A stretch of DNA of 64,000 nucleotides. It comes from Bacillota bacterium (GTDB lineage: Bacteria > Bacillota > Clostridia > Acetivibrionales > DTU013). Location of the stretch: the NCBI GenBank assembly GCA_023411575.1, contig JAEYOP010000023.1, positions 8,491-72,490 on the forward strand, in the 5' to 3' direction. This document shows positions 62,881 through 64,000 of the stretch, in pieces. The first letter of the stretch is position 1. Each line of letters opens with the position of its first letter. The notes beneath the pieces were generated by a model. That model was not told the origin of the DNA. It saw only the letters and a program-made list of their open reading frames with translations, and ran no database searches. A program made the position numbers and the translations under genes.

Positions 62881-63810
62881 TCATATTTCCCGCTTTTCAT
62901 AATAGGAAATTGTTTTTTTCAGCCGGTCATGGATAATGTTCCGGAGACGCTCCGGTTCAAGGACCTCCACATGGCTCCCGAAAGACAGGATGTAGCCGTA
63001 CACCCATTCGTCCTCGGGCATGGACAGGGTCACCTCGCAGGTTCCGTCCCCATTCCGGGTGATCACATCGTTATCGAAATCGTCATACACCCTGTGGAGG
63101 AGTTCCGGCCGGAACCGCAGCCTGAAGGTCGTAAACGGGGTTTCCGCGGCCTTGCCGTCCGCTTTGCCCTCCTTGTTCGGGCACTCCCTGTTCCTTTTTT
63201 GAAAGGTTTTTGACGTCACTGCCAGATTTTTGATCCTTGAAATGCGGAAGGTCCTGAATTCTTTCCTGCTGTAGCAATAGGCCGACAGATACCACGCCTG
63301 CCCCATAAAGACCAGTTGCACGGGCTCCACCGTCCGCGCGCTTTTCCCGCCCTGGGCGTTTATATAGTCGAAGGTAATGATTTTCTGCCCCAGGATGGCG
63401 TTCTTTATATGGACGAACTTGTTGTCCTCATTGGGGCCGCTGCCCCACTGGGAGAATTCGATGCTGACCCAGTCGCTGCGGTTGGCGTTCTTAAAGAGCG
63501 CCCCCATTTTGTCGAGGATGCCGTCCAACTGGGGATACTTGGTGGCCTGAAGGGTTTTGAGCGCCAGCATGAGGCTGTCGCTTTCGTTGTCGTTGAAAAT
63601 CGCCTTGTTCAGCGCATAGTCCTCCAGCAGGCAAATGCCGCCCTTGCTGCCCTTGTTCGTGTAAACGGGCACGCCGGTGCCGGAGAGCACGTCAATATCC
63701 CTGTAGATGGTTCTGGTGGATACCTCGAACCGGTCTGCAAGCTCCTTTGCCGTTATGGTTCCCCTGTTGATCAGCAGGATTGTGATTTCAAGCAAACGGT
63801 TTATCTTCAT
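62881..63810 (-). CDS. YafY-type transcriptional regulator (HTH plus WYL domain)
   Basis: About 309 residues. The N-terminal helix-turn-helix is TITAKELADRFEVSTRTIYRDIDVL. A WYL domain follows, with YLSAYCYSRKEFRTFRISRI, and a WCX C-terminal extension. WYL regulators sense ligands or single-stranded nucleic acids and often control DNA-damage or defence genes. It lies upstream of, and on the same strand as, the Fpg-like gene, about 95 bases away. Start MKINRLLEI chosen as the usual family start. Confidence 0.88.
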   Translation of the reverse strand: MKINRLLEITILLINRGTITAKELADRFEVSTRTIYRDIDVLSGTGVPVYTNKGSKGGICLLEDYALNKAIFNDNESDSLMLALKTLQATKYPQLDGILDKMGALFKNANRSDWVSIEFSQWGSGPNEDNKFVHIKNAILGQKIITFDYINAQGGKSARTVEPVQLVFMGQAWYLSAYCYSRKEFRTFRISRIKNLAVTSKTFQKRNRECPNKEGKADGKAAETPFTTFRLRFRPELLHRVYDDFDNDVITRNGDGTCEVTLSMPEDEWVYGYILSFGSHVEVLEPERLRNIIHDRLKKTISYYEKREI

Positions 63811-63880
63811 AAAAGCATTATACAATAAACTCCAGTTCCCGTACAAGAAGCCGGTTCTTAGAACCTGTTTAGGATCTGGG

Positions 63881-64000
63881 GGTGCCTGAGATTTTGAGCG
63901 GATTTTTCGTCAGACAAGGCAAATTTTCGCAGGAATAATCTGTTTATTACAAGAAAATTTAACGCAGTATGACGGAAAATCCGCCAAAAGATCAGGCGCC
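63881..64000. repeat. Long imperfect inverted repeat at the window end
   Basis: Arms at 63881-63912 (GGTGCCTGAGATTTTGAGCG then GATTTTTCGTCA) and 63970-64000 (complement GGCGCCTGATCTTTTGGCGG then ATTTTCCGTCA) match at most positions. AAATTTTC (63921-63928) and GAAAATTT (63953-63960) pair inside. It resembles a MITE or the end of an insertion element and may continue past the window. Confidence 0.6.

Overview
The window reads as a chromosome piece from a spore-forming member of the Clostridia. Three things point there: an alpha/beta-type small acid-soluble spore protein (46613-46834), a T-box leader in front of pheST, and YesM/YesN-type two-component genes beside a sugar ABC transporter. The family cannot be fixed from the sequence. 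Housekeeping blocks look GC-rich; roughly 16.8-42 kb looks more AT-rich and is full of broken genes, as expected of an accessory island. (GC was judged by eye, not computed.)

Left part, 0-16.8 kb. An ECF sigma factor, a candidate anti-sigma protein and a solute-binding lipoprotein form one transcript. They converge on an oligogalacturonate-lyase-like beta-propeller gene and a frameshifted zinc-ribbon gene. An HTH protein, a membrane Ser/Thr kinase with leucine-rich repeats, and an LRR lipoprotein follow. At 8.5-10.7 kb lies the metabolic highlight: arsR-hgcA-hgcB-arsC, the mercury-methylation pair HgcA/HgcB embedded between an ArsR-type sensor and a low-molecular-weight arsenate reductase, behind a perfect-consensus sigma-A promoter. 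Next come a VapBC module, a BlaI/BlaR1-like pair whose sensor domain is Asp-box repeats rather than a penicillin-binding domain, a possible AbiEi/DUF559-like protein and a membrane-anchored PstS-like protein.

Island, about 17-42 kb. After a decayed stretch (two lipoprotein/FG-GAP fragments around an intact sodA, and a recombinase remnant) there is a complete type II Wadjet anti-plasmid system, jetABCD, on the minus strand behind a small HTH gene. A serine recombinase pseudogene separates it from a second minus-strand operon of four large genes (40146-30253). These are a CoiA-like zinc-finger protein, a coiled-coil protein with a degenerate ATPase motif, a protein of unknown function and a 1747-residue DEAD/DEAH helicase with a DUF1998 C-terminus. 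The layout resembles Druantia type I without DruA. A frameshifted tnpW and a truncated large serine recombinase close the island next to a tRNA-Leu(TAG) gene.

Right part, 42-64 kb. Mostly core functions: a CadC-like metal sensor, a metallophosphoesterase, a phosphodiester-glycosidase-like protein, pgi, the spore protein, pheS/pheT with their T-box, dCMP deaminase, a methyltransferase, mscL, an orphan winged-helix protein and a HerA/DUF853 ATPase with a Gly/Tyr/Asn-rich tail. Then a sugar ABC transporter operon with its own histidine kinase and AraC-type response regulator, an Fpg/Nei-like protein lacking the catalytic proline, and a WYL-domain regulator. The last 120 bases are a long imperfect inverted repeat.
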